Shown: positions 49,217 through 57,981 of the stretch, piece by piece
Layout of the letters: the number at the start of each line of letters is the position of its first letter
How positions within the stretch are numbered: the first letter of the stretch is position 1
Assembly: GCA_034406715.1 (NCBI GenBank)
Contig: CP137875.1
Coordinates: 434,001-498,000 of the forward strand
Direction: 5' to 3'
Length of the DNA stretch: 64,000 bases
DNA from: Rhodotorula mucilaginosa
Lineage: Eukaryota > Basidiomycota > Microbotryomycetes > Sporidiobolales > Sporidiobolaceae
Position numbers and translations under genes: made by a program
Notes under the pieces: generated by a model
What the model was told of the DNA's origin: nothing
Databases searched by the model: none
What the model saw: the letters and a program-made list of their open reading frames with translations, nothing else

Positions 49217-50110
49217 AAATCTTCTTCAACCCCGAGTCTCGCAATATCACTCGCGCTCGCTGCTGTACCGATCGAGCCTTGTGTCCATTCTCTGAGCAGT
49301 GGCCCTCCCAGCTCGGAAAGGAGGCGATGTTGTGTCACCGTTCGGCTTTGCTGTGATCAGATCCCCCGCCCGCGCGAAAAGCGTGGCCGGGTATCTTACG
49401 TATGCTGCGTCGCTCGAACTCTTTCCGCCGTGCCGGCGCGGCAAGCACGACTTGCCATCGACGCGCTCGCAACGTTCGGTCCTCTTAGACGTGACTGGCC
49501 GGTTTTTTTTTTCCTGGACCGTAGACATTTTGCTCCCTTGCTTCTACGCGTCGCGCACTTTGCGCAGGAGATCGAGCTTGTACATGTGGTCTGAAGCACC
49601 GCGCATTCAGGGAACGACGAACGGCGGGGTTCCGGGCGCCAACGTACGACGACTTATGAAGCCGGGCGCGATTCGAGACATGATCCGCGGAGTACCGCTA
49701 TCTGTCGCCACCGGTCGAGCCGTCAAGGGCCGTGTATAGGAGCGTATCGCTCGTCCTGGAAGCATTGCTCGATGGAAAGCTTGAGAAGGTCGAGCTCGCT
49801 CGGTGCGTTTCGACACAGCAGGCCCGCTCTCTCTCGACAGTCTATGCTGAGGCGCATAAGTCGTAAAACAACATGTGGACTGATAAGAATAGGTAGCCTG
49901 CCGCGCGACTACAACGCCATGCCTGTGATCCCGCCCTGTGATCCCGCCGCCTTCGAGATTGGGTCTTTGAGCGATTTGGACCGGGGAAACAGGTGTCTAG
50001 AGCCGCGATGCGCGGATGTTCCCACTGCTGCAGATTCGCCAGCGTCAGCGCAAAGCCACAAGAAAGAGAGCAAGCAGGAAACGAAGAAAAGAGAGACGTA
50101 CCTCGCGCGT
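49217..50110. other. Intergenic region between MIC26-27 and the CAAX peptide gene
   Basis: About 0.9 kb. The right end (50028-50101) is a 3'-leader intron of the CAAX peptide gene. A minus-strand frame starting near 49816 (MSKRTERARPSQAFHRAMLP, Arg-rich, ending GTPPFVVP) is open for 69 codons but matches no family. I support no gene here. Confidence 0.4.
50028..50101 (-). other. 3'-UTR intron of the CAAX peptide gene
   Basis: Nine bases after the stop codon the minus strand has a strong GTACGT donor. It is followed by a pyrimidine-rich stretch, a GCTGAC branch sequence and a CTGCAG acceptor, 74 bases in all. The rhodotorucine-like genes have an intron of the same length at the same place. 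Confidence 0.6.
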
Positions 50111-50305
50111 TTAGGCGATGATGCAGGCAAGGTAGTTGCCGACCTGGGGGTTGCGCTCCTCGTCGACGAGCTCGGCGGCGGTGTCCTTGCGCGAGATGGT
50201 GCACGCGAGGTAGTTGCCGACCTGCGGGTTGCGCTCCTCGTTGACGGGGGCGGTCTGCTGGACAGTGGCGTCCTGGGGAGCGGCGGCGAAAGTGATGGGG
50301 GCCAT
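50111..50305 (-). CDS. Candidate lipopeptide pheromone precursor with two NPQVGNYLAC repeats and a CAAX end
   Basis: This is a 64-residue precursor. After a short leader (MAPITFAAAPQDATVQQTAP), the block EERNPQVGNYLAC occurs twice, separated by TISRKDTAAELVD. The second copy ends the protein as CIIA, a farnesylation CAAX box; the internal cysteine is in CTIS. This is the organisation of rhodotorucine A precursors: repeats, no signal peptide, a C-x-x-x after each repeat and a basic residue in the spacer. The peptide sequence is unrelated to the two rhodotorucine-like genes in the same window. A TATA element sits 107 bp upstream, several ACAAAGG motifs lie further up, and an intron follows the stop. 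It adjoins STE20 inside the MAT region. By inference it is a secreted, farnesylated mating peptide; the mature ends are unknown. Confidence 0.75.
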   Translation of the reverse strand: MAPITFAAAPQDATVQQTAPVNEERNPQVGNYLACTISRKDTAAELVDEERNPQVGNYLACIIA

Positions 50306-50903
50306 TGCGAAAATTGGGAGTTTCGGAGGGGGGAAACGAGTGTGGGTGTGCGTGCGAGAGAGGCGCGGAGTGGTGAGGAAAGAAGAAGGAGAGCAGACGA
50401 GGAGGCCCTACTTATAGTCGTGCAGAAGTCGAGGAGGGACAATCGGTCCCCAGCGCACCCTTTGTGCGCGAAGCAGACGGTGCGATAGCCTTTGTGTGCG
50501 CTCGGCGCAGGCGGCTCCTCAATTGACAGGGACAACAGCGTTTATCATCCATGCCGCCGGAACAAGGAGCGGCTTGTATGCAAGGAGATCGAGCGTGAGA
50601 CAGTTACGACGAGGAACAAAGGCCGTGCCTGAGGCGACTGACTGCGAGTTCCAGGGAGCTGAAACGACCACCAGCTGCCTTTGCGTGTGACGTGTCCACT
50701 CCAGGTGCAATATCGGTTTGAGTAAGCAGGCGAGGCTCCGGTCGATCAGCTGACGGGAAAGACGGTCCCGGAAGATCACCACAGGAAACGAAGCTTGACG
50801 AGAGCAACGAGTGGAGCGGATGGTCGCCGGTCAAGGCGCAAATCGTAAACCTGTAGGTATAGACTATCGTTTACAACAATGAACAGGGTGTTCCTTGCTC
50901 GGC
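50306..50903 (-). promoter_or_regulatory. Upstream region of the CAAX peptide gene with TATA and ACAAAGG motifs
   Basis: On the minus strand a TATAAG element lies at 50412-50417. ACAAAGG-type sites lie at 50459-50466 (ACAAAGGG), 50490-50496 and, in the opposite orientation, 50616-50622. ACAAAGGG is the core of the Ustilago maydis pheromone response element bound by the HMG protein Prf1. The far end also contains the 3' flank of STE20. Confidence 0.5.
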
Positions 50904-53510
50904 TCAAGAATTGCTACGAGCACGCAGCAGCGGCGCCAATGCCGACGGCATGCAAGCTTTCTTGAGGAATTCGTGCTGACGGGCGGTGTCGGGTCAGATC
51001 GACGCACACAAAAAAGAGAGAACTGATAATGTCCAAACGTACCTCGAGAAGCTCTTCCGCCGTTGCGCGCGATTTCACGTCCACGCAAAGACACACGGCG
51101 AGGAAGTTTTTGAGCTCTTTGCTGAGCTTGTCTGGCCGCTTCAGCGTCGGTGTGCCGTTCGTCGCGATGAGGTATAGCGCTTTGAGCGGCTCTTCGTCAA
51201 GATAGGGCGGTTCGTTCTCGATCATCTCGATCGCCATGATGCCGAGGGACCAGATGTCGACCTTTGCGCCGTACTCTTTCTGCTTGACGACCTCGGGCGC
51301 CATCCAATACGGCGTGCCGACCATCGTTGCCCGCTTCGACTTCTGATCCGTCAGCTTGGCGCAGAATCCGAAATCGGCTGAGGCGCGGGCAAGAAAGAAG
51401 CATCAGGCCGCAGTCGCGAGATCACGCACAAAGAGACCCGAAATGTCTCGAGACGACAACGCACTAATTTTGACGTGCCCTCGCGCATCGAGTAGTACAT
51501 TATCACTCTTGATGTCCCGATGAATGATGCTCTGGGCGTGGAGATGTTGTAATCCTTTGCACGTCTGCAGTTCCGCCACAGCAGACGTCAGTTCCCGCAT
51601 AAACGGACCACCGAGCCGACGTTCGACTTGCCTCGTTAGAAATACACGATATTTGTTCTTCTGTGAGCGTGTTGCTGTCGATGATGTCCGTGAGAGCACC
51701 GCCCTCCATGAACTCCATGACGACCCAGAGTTCCGAGCCGCCGACGAGGAACGAGTCGAGGAAATTGACGATGTTGACATGTTGACTCTCCTTCATGACG
51801 AGGATCTCGTTGACGATGAGCTCCTTGCGCGGCTGATGACTGAGATCCATCTGCTTGATGGCGACCTTGCTTCCGTCGGCGAGAACCTTGGCGACAAAGA
51901 CGGAACCGGACGCGCCCTGGCCGACCTTCTTGATCTTCGAGTAGAGCGTGTTCGGGTCTTGTCGCGAGCAGACAGATCGAAGCTTGGCCATGATCTGAGC
52001 CTCCGACATGGACGAGACTCGTCGGTCGGTTGCTGCCTTCTCGGCCTTCTTCGCCGCCTGCAGCGGGCCAGGAAGACCCGACGCGCCTGCGGACGGTGCG
52101 CCTGGCCCTGCAACACCGTTCGCCTTGCTTTGATCCGGTGCGAGGAGTCGAAGGGGTTTCGGGCCGGGCGCTGCCTTCGAATAGTCCGCTCGCATGTCCC
52201 CGCTCGCCTGCGGTACGGCGGTATTTGCATGACCGCCACCCGCAAGGAGTGGCTTCAGCCGTACGCCTGCGTTTGTTTGTATGGGCGCTGGAGGAGCTGG
52301 TCGTGGCGGCGCAGCGGGTGCGGCGCGACCTGGCACGAGTCTCGGAGGTCCCGGGACGGTTCCGGCTGGTGTGCCGGCGGATTGAGAGCGGGTCATCGAC
52401 GTTGCCGACGCGCCCGCAGTCTGTAGTTCGCGAGGGAAAGCCGCTGGAGTCGTCCGCGTCTCGTGCTGCTGGAGAGACGAGTTCGCGGGCGTCGGGAGTG
52501 CAGGCAAGGCAGCGTATGGCGAGGTTTGCCGGAGCTGAGATGATGAATGAGTCGGCGAGCTGTAGTCGCGGTCATAAGATCGCGATTCCGCCGGTGCTGG
52601 GACTCCGGCGGCGCCTGGCGGAAGCGGTCTCGGAAGAGGGGGCAGAGCAGTGCCGACGTCGGTCATTCCCATTCCAGTTGTACCGAGTCCGTAGTCGTCG
52701 CGCTCGCGCTTCTGGATGTCGGTGTAGAATTCGAGCACGTCGAGGACCGCCTGTGGGTTTTTGGCATAGTCCTCCTTCGTGATCGCGCTGCTCGTGAGCA
52801 ATCGGGTCCACTGCTCGGGCAGGCCGGTGAATGCGCCAGAGACCGGATCGAAGCCGACGTGGACCTGATGCACAAAGTTGGTCGGACTCGAGACTCCCAT
52901 GAGAGGCGATCGCTCGTAAACGTCGTCGAGCCAGCCGTACAGCTCTTCGTCGGATCGGAGTGCGAGGTAGTAGGTCTTTGCCGGAGTCGCGATGGCGAGG
53001 CAGAACGGCTTGAGGTCTTCTCGCGTCACGGCAGTGATGTCGGCGAGCTCGACAGCGACGGACGGAGTCGCCGTCGTCTAAGGCCAGCATCGACAGGTCA
53101 GCGAGGAGGTCGGTTGCTGACTGACGGCACCTCCGCGAGCTGCCGGCACTCACCTCGCTCTTGTAGAAGTTCAGGGTGAGCTCTCGCAGGACGAGCCAGC
53201 GCTTGCTCCAGAGCCAAGCACGCAGGCCGTCCTCCTTGACCGTGACCCAGCCCCGTCGGACAATCGTGGCTGGACCGGGCGACCCCATCGCGCCGCCAGA
53301 GTAGGCCGTCTGCGGTGATCTGGCCCCGCTCGTTTGTGTCGGATTGCGCGCATAGAAGCCCGGACTGTTGCTGGGCGACGGCGCTGGTGCACGGTTCGCG
53401 GACCCCGGAATGGGCGGCGCCGGTCGAGTCGGGGTGAGAACAGGCGCCTCTCGCGTGTCCAGCGGCAGAGGCGACCAGCTGTTGCCTCCAGTCGATCCTT
53501 GATACGCCAT
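50904..53510 (-). CDS. STE20: PAK-family protein kinase with PH, CRIB and kinase domains (MAT-linked STE20)
   Basis: p21-activated kinase acting downstream of Cdc42/Rac in pheromone signalling and polarity. The start [18 protein letters not shown] (53508-53510) is followed by a PH domain ([36 protein letters not shown], then [20 protein letters not shown]). The CRIB motif is [21 protein letters not shown] long Pro/Ala-rich linker leads to the kinase: [49 protein letters not shown] and [20 protein letters not shown]. It ends [12 protein letters not shown] at 50906. About five introns. The PH domain makes it Cla4-like in layout; the symbol STE20 follows usage for the MAT-linked basidiomycete gene. 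Confidence 0.94.
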
Positions 53511-53815
53511 CTCCACCGGGCCTCCGTCTGTGCCGTCTGCGGCAGCCGGCTACGCTTTCGTGGCGGTGCAGACCCTCGTCTCGTCTCGCGGCGCGGAAGC
53601 AGCTGAGCGGCTCGGCGGCGGCGCGTCGAGGCGCGCCGGAGCACACGCGCGCCAGCCAATTATTAGCGCCAGCTATAGCTAGCTAGCTACAGCAGCCCGT
53701 GTACTACGTGCGGTGTGAGTGAAGAAGCTGCGAGCTGTGCGGGCCGTTTACAGAGCTTCCGACTCGAGAGCTGTCGAATTTGAGAGACCAGCTGCAGTCG
53801 TCAAACGAAACTCTG

Positions 53816-54340
53816 ATGAAGCTATTAGATGAAGACTGCAGCGACCTCCGGCGCCACGCAAATGCTAAAACTTCAGTCAAACTTCATTTCGCTAGTACAA
53901 GGGCATGCATCATTCCTCTTTCCATCCGCGTTGGTGTGGCCGTCGGTTCCCGGAAGCGATCTTCGCGAGAGAAACTTGGATCTTCCTCCCTGACGCCTGC
54001 GAAAGCGGCTTTCGGCGGGGCAGTCGACAACGTCGCATTGGCCTCGGCATCTGTCGAGGAGGTTGGTACAACCGGCATCGTCGCGATCGCCCATGAGACT
54101 GCTGCGAGAACGGTGAGCCAAGAGGCGGTTAAACGGTGCAACCGAGCTCGCGATTCGGGCGATGTGCTTTTCGTCCCACCTCGGGGCATTCGCTCTTGGG
54201 GAAAAGCGATCGCGGAGGGGGAAATTGTCTTGCGCGCAGTCGTGATCTTCGCTCGTGACCAACGCTGTTCGCCTCCACCGCTGCGATCGATGATGCAAGT
54301 GGTGCGGCGGGCGGAATCGTGCAGGAGGCGGATGAGATGA
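53816..54340 (+). CDS. Hypothetical ORF or gene remnant
   Basis: An ATG-initiated frame (MKLLDEDCSDLRRHANAKTS) runs to a TGA at 54338. The middle (KAAFGGAVDNVALASASVEE, then GIVAIAHETAARTV) looks protein-like. At the 3' end the protein-like signal moves to another frame (GEHARMLFKEVEGKEVAHIM) that ends near 54478. Either an unrecognised intron or decay would explain this. No family was recognised. Confidence 0.25.
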   Translation: MKLLDEDCSDLRRHANAKTSVKLHFASTRACIIPLSIRVGVAVGSRKRSSREKLGSSSLTPAKAAFGGAVDNVALASASVEEVGTTGIVAIAHETAARTVSQEAVKRCNRARDSGDVLFVPPRGIRSWGKAIAEGEIVLRAVVIFARDQRCSPPPLRSMMQVVRRAESCRRRMR

Positions 54341-54724
54341 GGGGCGAGCATGCGCGAATGCTGTTCAAGGAGGTCGAGGGGAAAGAAGTCGCTCATATCA
54401 TGCAGCGCGAAGGTCCGTTGTTGCCGCGACCGCTTATCGAAGTAGAGACTGAAGAGCCATGGGCGTGTCAGTGTTGAGGAATGCGCGCAATCCGAGTGGA
54501 AACTGACCGATCTGCAATCGGTCGCATTGGGCGAACTCGATCCGGCTCGGAAGGCGGGACATACGAGGCTCTGGATGTCACGGGTGCCTTGATCTATGAC
54601 TCCTGCTTGTCAGGGATGTGCTGCGCCTCATGTAAAGCGTTCGCGACGTACCGCAGCCCTCTTCTCGACGTTCATAGCAAGCAGCATATTTGGGCGTGGC
54701 GAGGTATCCCGGCTGACCGAAAGC

Positions 54725-56331
54725 TTATGGGGAGGGGACGGACAGCCAGACGAGACTGAAGCTTGGATTTGACCGCCGTGAGAAGCGTCGCAAAACATCG
54801 TGACGAAAGGCTCGATCTGCGGGTGAAGCGGTTCTCAGAACTGGACACAGGATGATACAGTAGACCACCTCTCGCACCTTTCGAGAAAAGTCAGACTTGA
54901 ATAGATGCGGACTGTTTCGGAAAAGAGCGTGGTCGTAGTCACCGACGGGACCAACGAGATAGTCCGGCTTCAGCCAGCATGCGTATATCTTCGGGCTATG
55001 ACCTGCATGAAATATGTCAGCAATATGGTCGTGATGCTGTGCGACCCGCAGAAGGGTGCGTACTGATGGCTGCAGCACGGGCCGGAAGGTCCTTCGGAGT
55101 TATCCAATGTACGGCGAACTTCTCGTTCAGCACAGAAGCAGCTCCCATCGCTGCGCCGGTGTCGCCCGTCACTGCTATGATGATCTGAAGCAGTCGTCAG
55201 TGGCGGCACGTTCGAGCAAAACGATTTACGACGACCCGACTTACTGATCTGCCTCTTTTGATCTTGCGCAGAACCTTGCCAGGAGGCCGTTGAAGAGTAT
55301 CCGCCCTTCCGTGCATACCTTTGGCGCGACATATAGCTGCGAGTTCTGCTAGACCGTCACTCATACACTTCGCGCCGATTCGCATAGCGAGGCACGTCGT
55401 GATCGGTCCCTTCGTAACGGTGAAATTTCCCGGCAACGACGCGATGTCGATCAGCTGGGCTGAACGCGCAGTAGCCGCAGGGGCGCCGTGAAAGGGAGCG
55501 CATGCCGTCTTGTTCCGTGTAGCGAAGCGGAAGTGAGATAGGAAAGTCGTCGCCCGAGTGGATGCGCCAGCATCACGAACTCGCTGAAGAACGGCGGCTG
55601 GGTCGATTCCAACCGCCACATCGCGAGCCGCATCGATGCGCTCCACGACTTGGGCACCGGCCTGCACGCAATCATCAGCCTGCGAAAACAGCCTGTGAAG
55701 GAGCAATCACGTACAGACTCGTAAGCGCCCGGTAGCATGACTGTTAAGCTCTTTTCAACCTGGACGTGGTGACCCGCGGCGATTATCGTCCGGACATCTG
55801 AGGGGAGAAGTGGTGGCTTGGCCGCATGCTGGCCATTTGCGCAAACCCCAATCAAGCCAAGGGCAGCGAGCGGAGTAGACGTCGAATGAAAGCCGCGCAT
55901 CAGCCGAGGCAGGCAAGCGAAATGCGAACCGGCCTTTGCGATGAACATGGTCGCGTATTGTAGGCAGTGCTGGATGAACGGCCGGGTTGGGTTCCGAGGA
56001 TGGTTACGAAAGAGGAAGAGTGCCATCAAAGCGGCTGCTTTGACCTCTCCGAAAGCGGTCTGTGCGGTCGCCGAAGACAAGCTGTTGTACGCTCGAGCCC
56101 TTTTGACGAGCGAGATGTCGCAGCAAATGCTCATACCGCCAGTGCTGCTGGCCGCACGACTTGACGGCACCAACGATGACAGCCTCGTGTGGTAGCACCC
56201 ATGCATGTTGATGCATGTTTAAGTAGCCGCTCAACCTCTTTGCGAAGCCGGTCTGGGTTACTGAGCGCTGAGAATGACGGTTCACGGCGACAAGAGCCCT
56301 CCGAGAGCGTGGGCGTGAGCGCAAAGGGCAT
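54725..56331 (-). other. Fragmentary minus-strand coding signal, possibly a degenerate multi-exon gene
   Basis: Successive minus-strand segments in different frames read like exons: SNPDRLRKEVERLLKHAS, AFGEVKAAALMALFLFRNHP, AAGHHVQVEKSLTVMLPGAY, AGAQVVERIDAARDVAVGID, PGNFTVTKGPITTCLAMRIG, TGDTGAAMGAASVLNEKFAV and VGPVGDYDHALFRNSPHLF. Plausible acceptors precede a few of them, for example CTTCAG before the IIIAVTGDTG segment. I could not build a continuous model, and the family is unknown. Confidence 0.25.
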
Positions 56332-56959
56332 GCAGGAGGGAGGCGGTGTGTGCTCAAGCAGCTCGAGCGCTCACCGCGGCCGGTCATCGTTTGGTCCCGC
56401 GAATAGAGAAAAGGAAAATTGTGACTCGGCTCGAGCACTTCGTATTGACGGCGCGCCGAGACCGAACGGAGGCTCAGATCGCGCTCAGAGTCCGTCTGAA
56501 ATTATATCGTCTCGACGAGACTAGCTCAGACGGAGAGGCGGCTGGTGCTAATTTACGACTCAATTCTTAAGCTTAAGGTCCTTGAAGCGTGGGCCCGTCG
56601 GCGCAAGTGATCGATCACTTCGCTTGCACTTAATTAATGACTTCGACATCTTGCTCCATTGCTCCGTTCATCACCCCGATTACACCTGTTGCTTGATTGA
56701 CTGCAACGGTCTCTAGATCTCTGCTCCGACTCCAGCGTCGAGTCTGCAGGCGGCTGCGAAGCAGCTCACGCCCTGGCAGTAATTTACCGAGTCCCTCGCG
56801 CGCGGTTGCGTCGTCCATCGAAAGCTCACCGACTGACTACATGGCATTATTTCTCGTTTTGTGCTCGCAAAGATGAATCGCCGCACGCACTCACGCACGA
56901 ACGGCATATGCAGACCGAGCGTGGCCGGCCGTGGACTTAGTGAAGACTCCGAGCCCGGG

Positions 56960-57098
56960 CCTTTGTCCCTCCGGTGCCACCTCTGCCCTTTGTCTGGTTC
57001 GCATCAGGGTAGCTGCATATAGCCAAGCCTTCTCGCCTTTGTCCCGTTGGCCTTTATGCCTGTTGCTGTCTCACCAGACACGGTCGCTGCTATAAAAG
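56960..57098 (+). promoter_or_regulatory. Promoter elements of the four-repeat pheromone gene
   Basis: ACAAAGG-type motifs on the minus strand lie at 56960-56966, 56986-56993 (ACAAAGGG) and 57036-57042. A TATA box, TATAAAAG, lies at 57091-57098, 112 bp before the ATG. The mirror copies are at 63154-63160, 63127-63134, 63078-63084 and 63022-63029. Confidence 0.6.
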
Positions 57099-57202
57099 CT
57101 GTGCTCTCTGCAGTTCGTGCCTTGCCTTCCTTCTCATCAAGCCTCTAGTCGCTAGCCTCTACATCCACACACTCGTTCACCTCCACAACTCCATCCTTCA
57201 TC

Positions 57203-57394
57203 ATGGTTGCTGCTTACCGGGGCCTCGGCTACACTCGCAACGGTTGCACCGTCTCCAAATACCCGGGCCTCGGCTACACTCGCAACGGTTGCACCGTCTC
57301 CAAGTACCCGGGCCTCGGCTACACTCGCAACGGTTGCACCGTCTCCAAGTACCCGGGCCTCGGCTACACTCGCAACGGCTGCACCGTCGCCTAA
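57203..57394 (+). CDS. RHA: Rhodotorucine-A-like farnesylated pheromone precursor, four repeats
   Basis: A 63-residue precursor without signal peptide. MVAA is followed by YRGLGYTRNGC once and YPGLGYTRNGC three times, with TVSK spacers, and the end is CTVA, a CAAX box. Rhodotorucine A of R. toruloides is YPEISWTRNGC with farnesyl-Cys, made from precursors with three to five repeats and Thr-Val-Ser/Ala-Lys spacers. Seven of eleven residues and the whole layout agree, so this is the orthologue in a related species and marks the A1-type mating region. The first repeat has Arg for Pro at position 2. Each unit is exactly 45 bp. It lies in an inverted repeat with a second, shorter copy. Confidence 0.93.
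   Translation: MVAAYRGLGYTRNGCTVSKYPGLGYTRNGCTVSKYPGLGYTRNGCTVSKYPGLGYTRNGCTVA
57215..57394 (+). repeat. Four tandem 45-bp units encoding the pheromone
   Basis: Units at 57215-57259, 57260-57304, 57305-57349 and 57350-57394. They are nearly identical at the DNA level. The first differs at the CGG codon and the last carries the stop. Confidence 0.95.
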
Positions 57395-57468
57395 GTGAGT
57401 CACACCTTTTCTCTCGCCACCGCCTTGACTTGTCCTTCCGAAACTGACTTGCCTCATCGTTTCTTCAG
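57395..57468 (+). other. 3'-UTR intron of the four-repeat pheromone gene
   Basis: The stop TAA is followed at once by GTGAGT. A pyrimidine-rich stretch, an AACTGAC branch sequence and a TTCTTCAG acceptor complete a 74-base intron. The mirror copy is 62697-62770. Confidence 0.65.
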
Positions 57469-57728
57469 ATCCGCGCGCGCACATCAATCCGGCGGCACAC
57501 ACGTCCCTTCGCGGTGTTCGAGTCGCCGTTGAGCCGGTCGACCAGGTGGACGCGCGTTTTCCAGGACAGGTGGAGAGGGTCGGCGAGGTAGTCGCAGGCC
57601 GGAGGAGCTCGGCAGGACCGGGGTTGCGCAGTCTTCATATCTTATCGGGAGTCGGGAATCCACATCGTCCTTTTACCTATACCTTGTTTCGCCCCGACTC
57701 GTCGAAAGCTGAGTGTCCGATCGAGAGC

Positions 57729-57981
57729 ATCTAGAGCATTCTGGCTGCCCAACCCGCGGTCAAGAGAGAGTAGCATGGGCGATGTCGGGTTTCGTCTCGA
57801 AAGATGTCGCACTATTGCTGTACTTGTGTGAGAGAGATTCGGTAAAGCCACGCTCGTGCAGGCCCCCCGACGCAGCCTCGAAATCGCCAGTCTCAGCGGT
57901 GCATGCGGCGAAAGGAAGAGTTACAACGCAAGAACATGTCATGGTGCGGGCTGGAAGGAGAAGAGTACGCCTACGTGTACC
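57729..57981. other. Intergenic region between inverted-repeat arm A and LSM7
   Basis: Convergent 3' flanks of the pheromone transcript and LSM7; no gene was seen. Confidence 0.5.

Larger units (their letters stand above)
53511..57202. other. Gene-poor stretch of the MAT region with fragmentary coding signal
   Basis: About 3.7 kb between STE20 and the first rhodotorucine-like gene. Protein-like but discontinuous segments occur on both strands. On the plus strand, 53816-54340 includes AFGGAVDNVALASASVEEVG, and another frame ends RPLIEVETEEPWACQC near 54478. On the minus strand, 56206-54725 includes FLFRNHPRNPTRPFIQHCLQ, KGPITTCLAMRIGAKCMSDG, IIIAVTGDTGAAMGAASVLN and KPDYLVGPVGDYDHALF. I could not assemble a complete gene or recognise a family. 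The right end from 56803 belongs to the inverted repeat. Confidence 0.5.
56803..57728 (+). repeat. Inverted repeat arm A (926 bp) carrying the four-repeat pheromone gene
   Basis: This segment matches the reverse complement of 62435-63317 almost perfectly, from CGGTTGCGTCGTCC at the outer edge to GTCCGATCGAGAGC at the inner edge. Differences I can see: one extra 45-bp coding unit here, a 2-bp GA missing near 57716, and one synonymous A/G change in the first spacer. The promoter, 5' leader, 3' intron and about 260 bp of 3' flank are all included. Confidence 0.95.

Noticed and set aside
55100-55200. TGDTGAAMGAASVL segment taken as the end of an ADP-ribosylglycohydrolase
   Set aside because: The resemblance to GDTDTxGAxxGA is too short, and none of the N-terminal family motifs appear upstream.
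55451-56206. Single 251-codon minus-strand frame as one intact gene
   Set aside because: It starts without a convincing ATG context, and the protein-like quality ends midway and moves to other frames. Treated as fragmentary signal instead.
53780-57200. Search for a second STE3 allele or relic
   Set aside because: No run of seven hydrophobic helices and no Ste3 motif in any frame of this stretch. Only the receptor end at 63.6-64.0 kb was found.
57203-57447. Three overlapping frames over the 45-bp repeats, including a minus-strand VASVAEARVLGDGAT repeat protein
   Set aside because: Any frame through a tandem repeat with unit length divisible by three stays open. Only the frame with TRNGC repeats, a CAAX end and a preceding TATA box makes sense.
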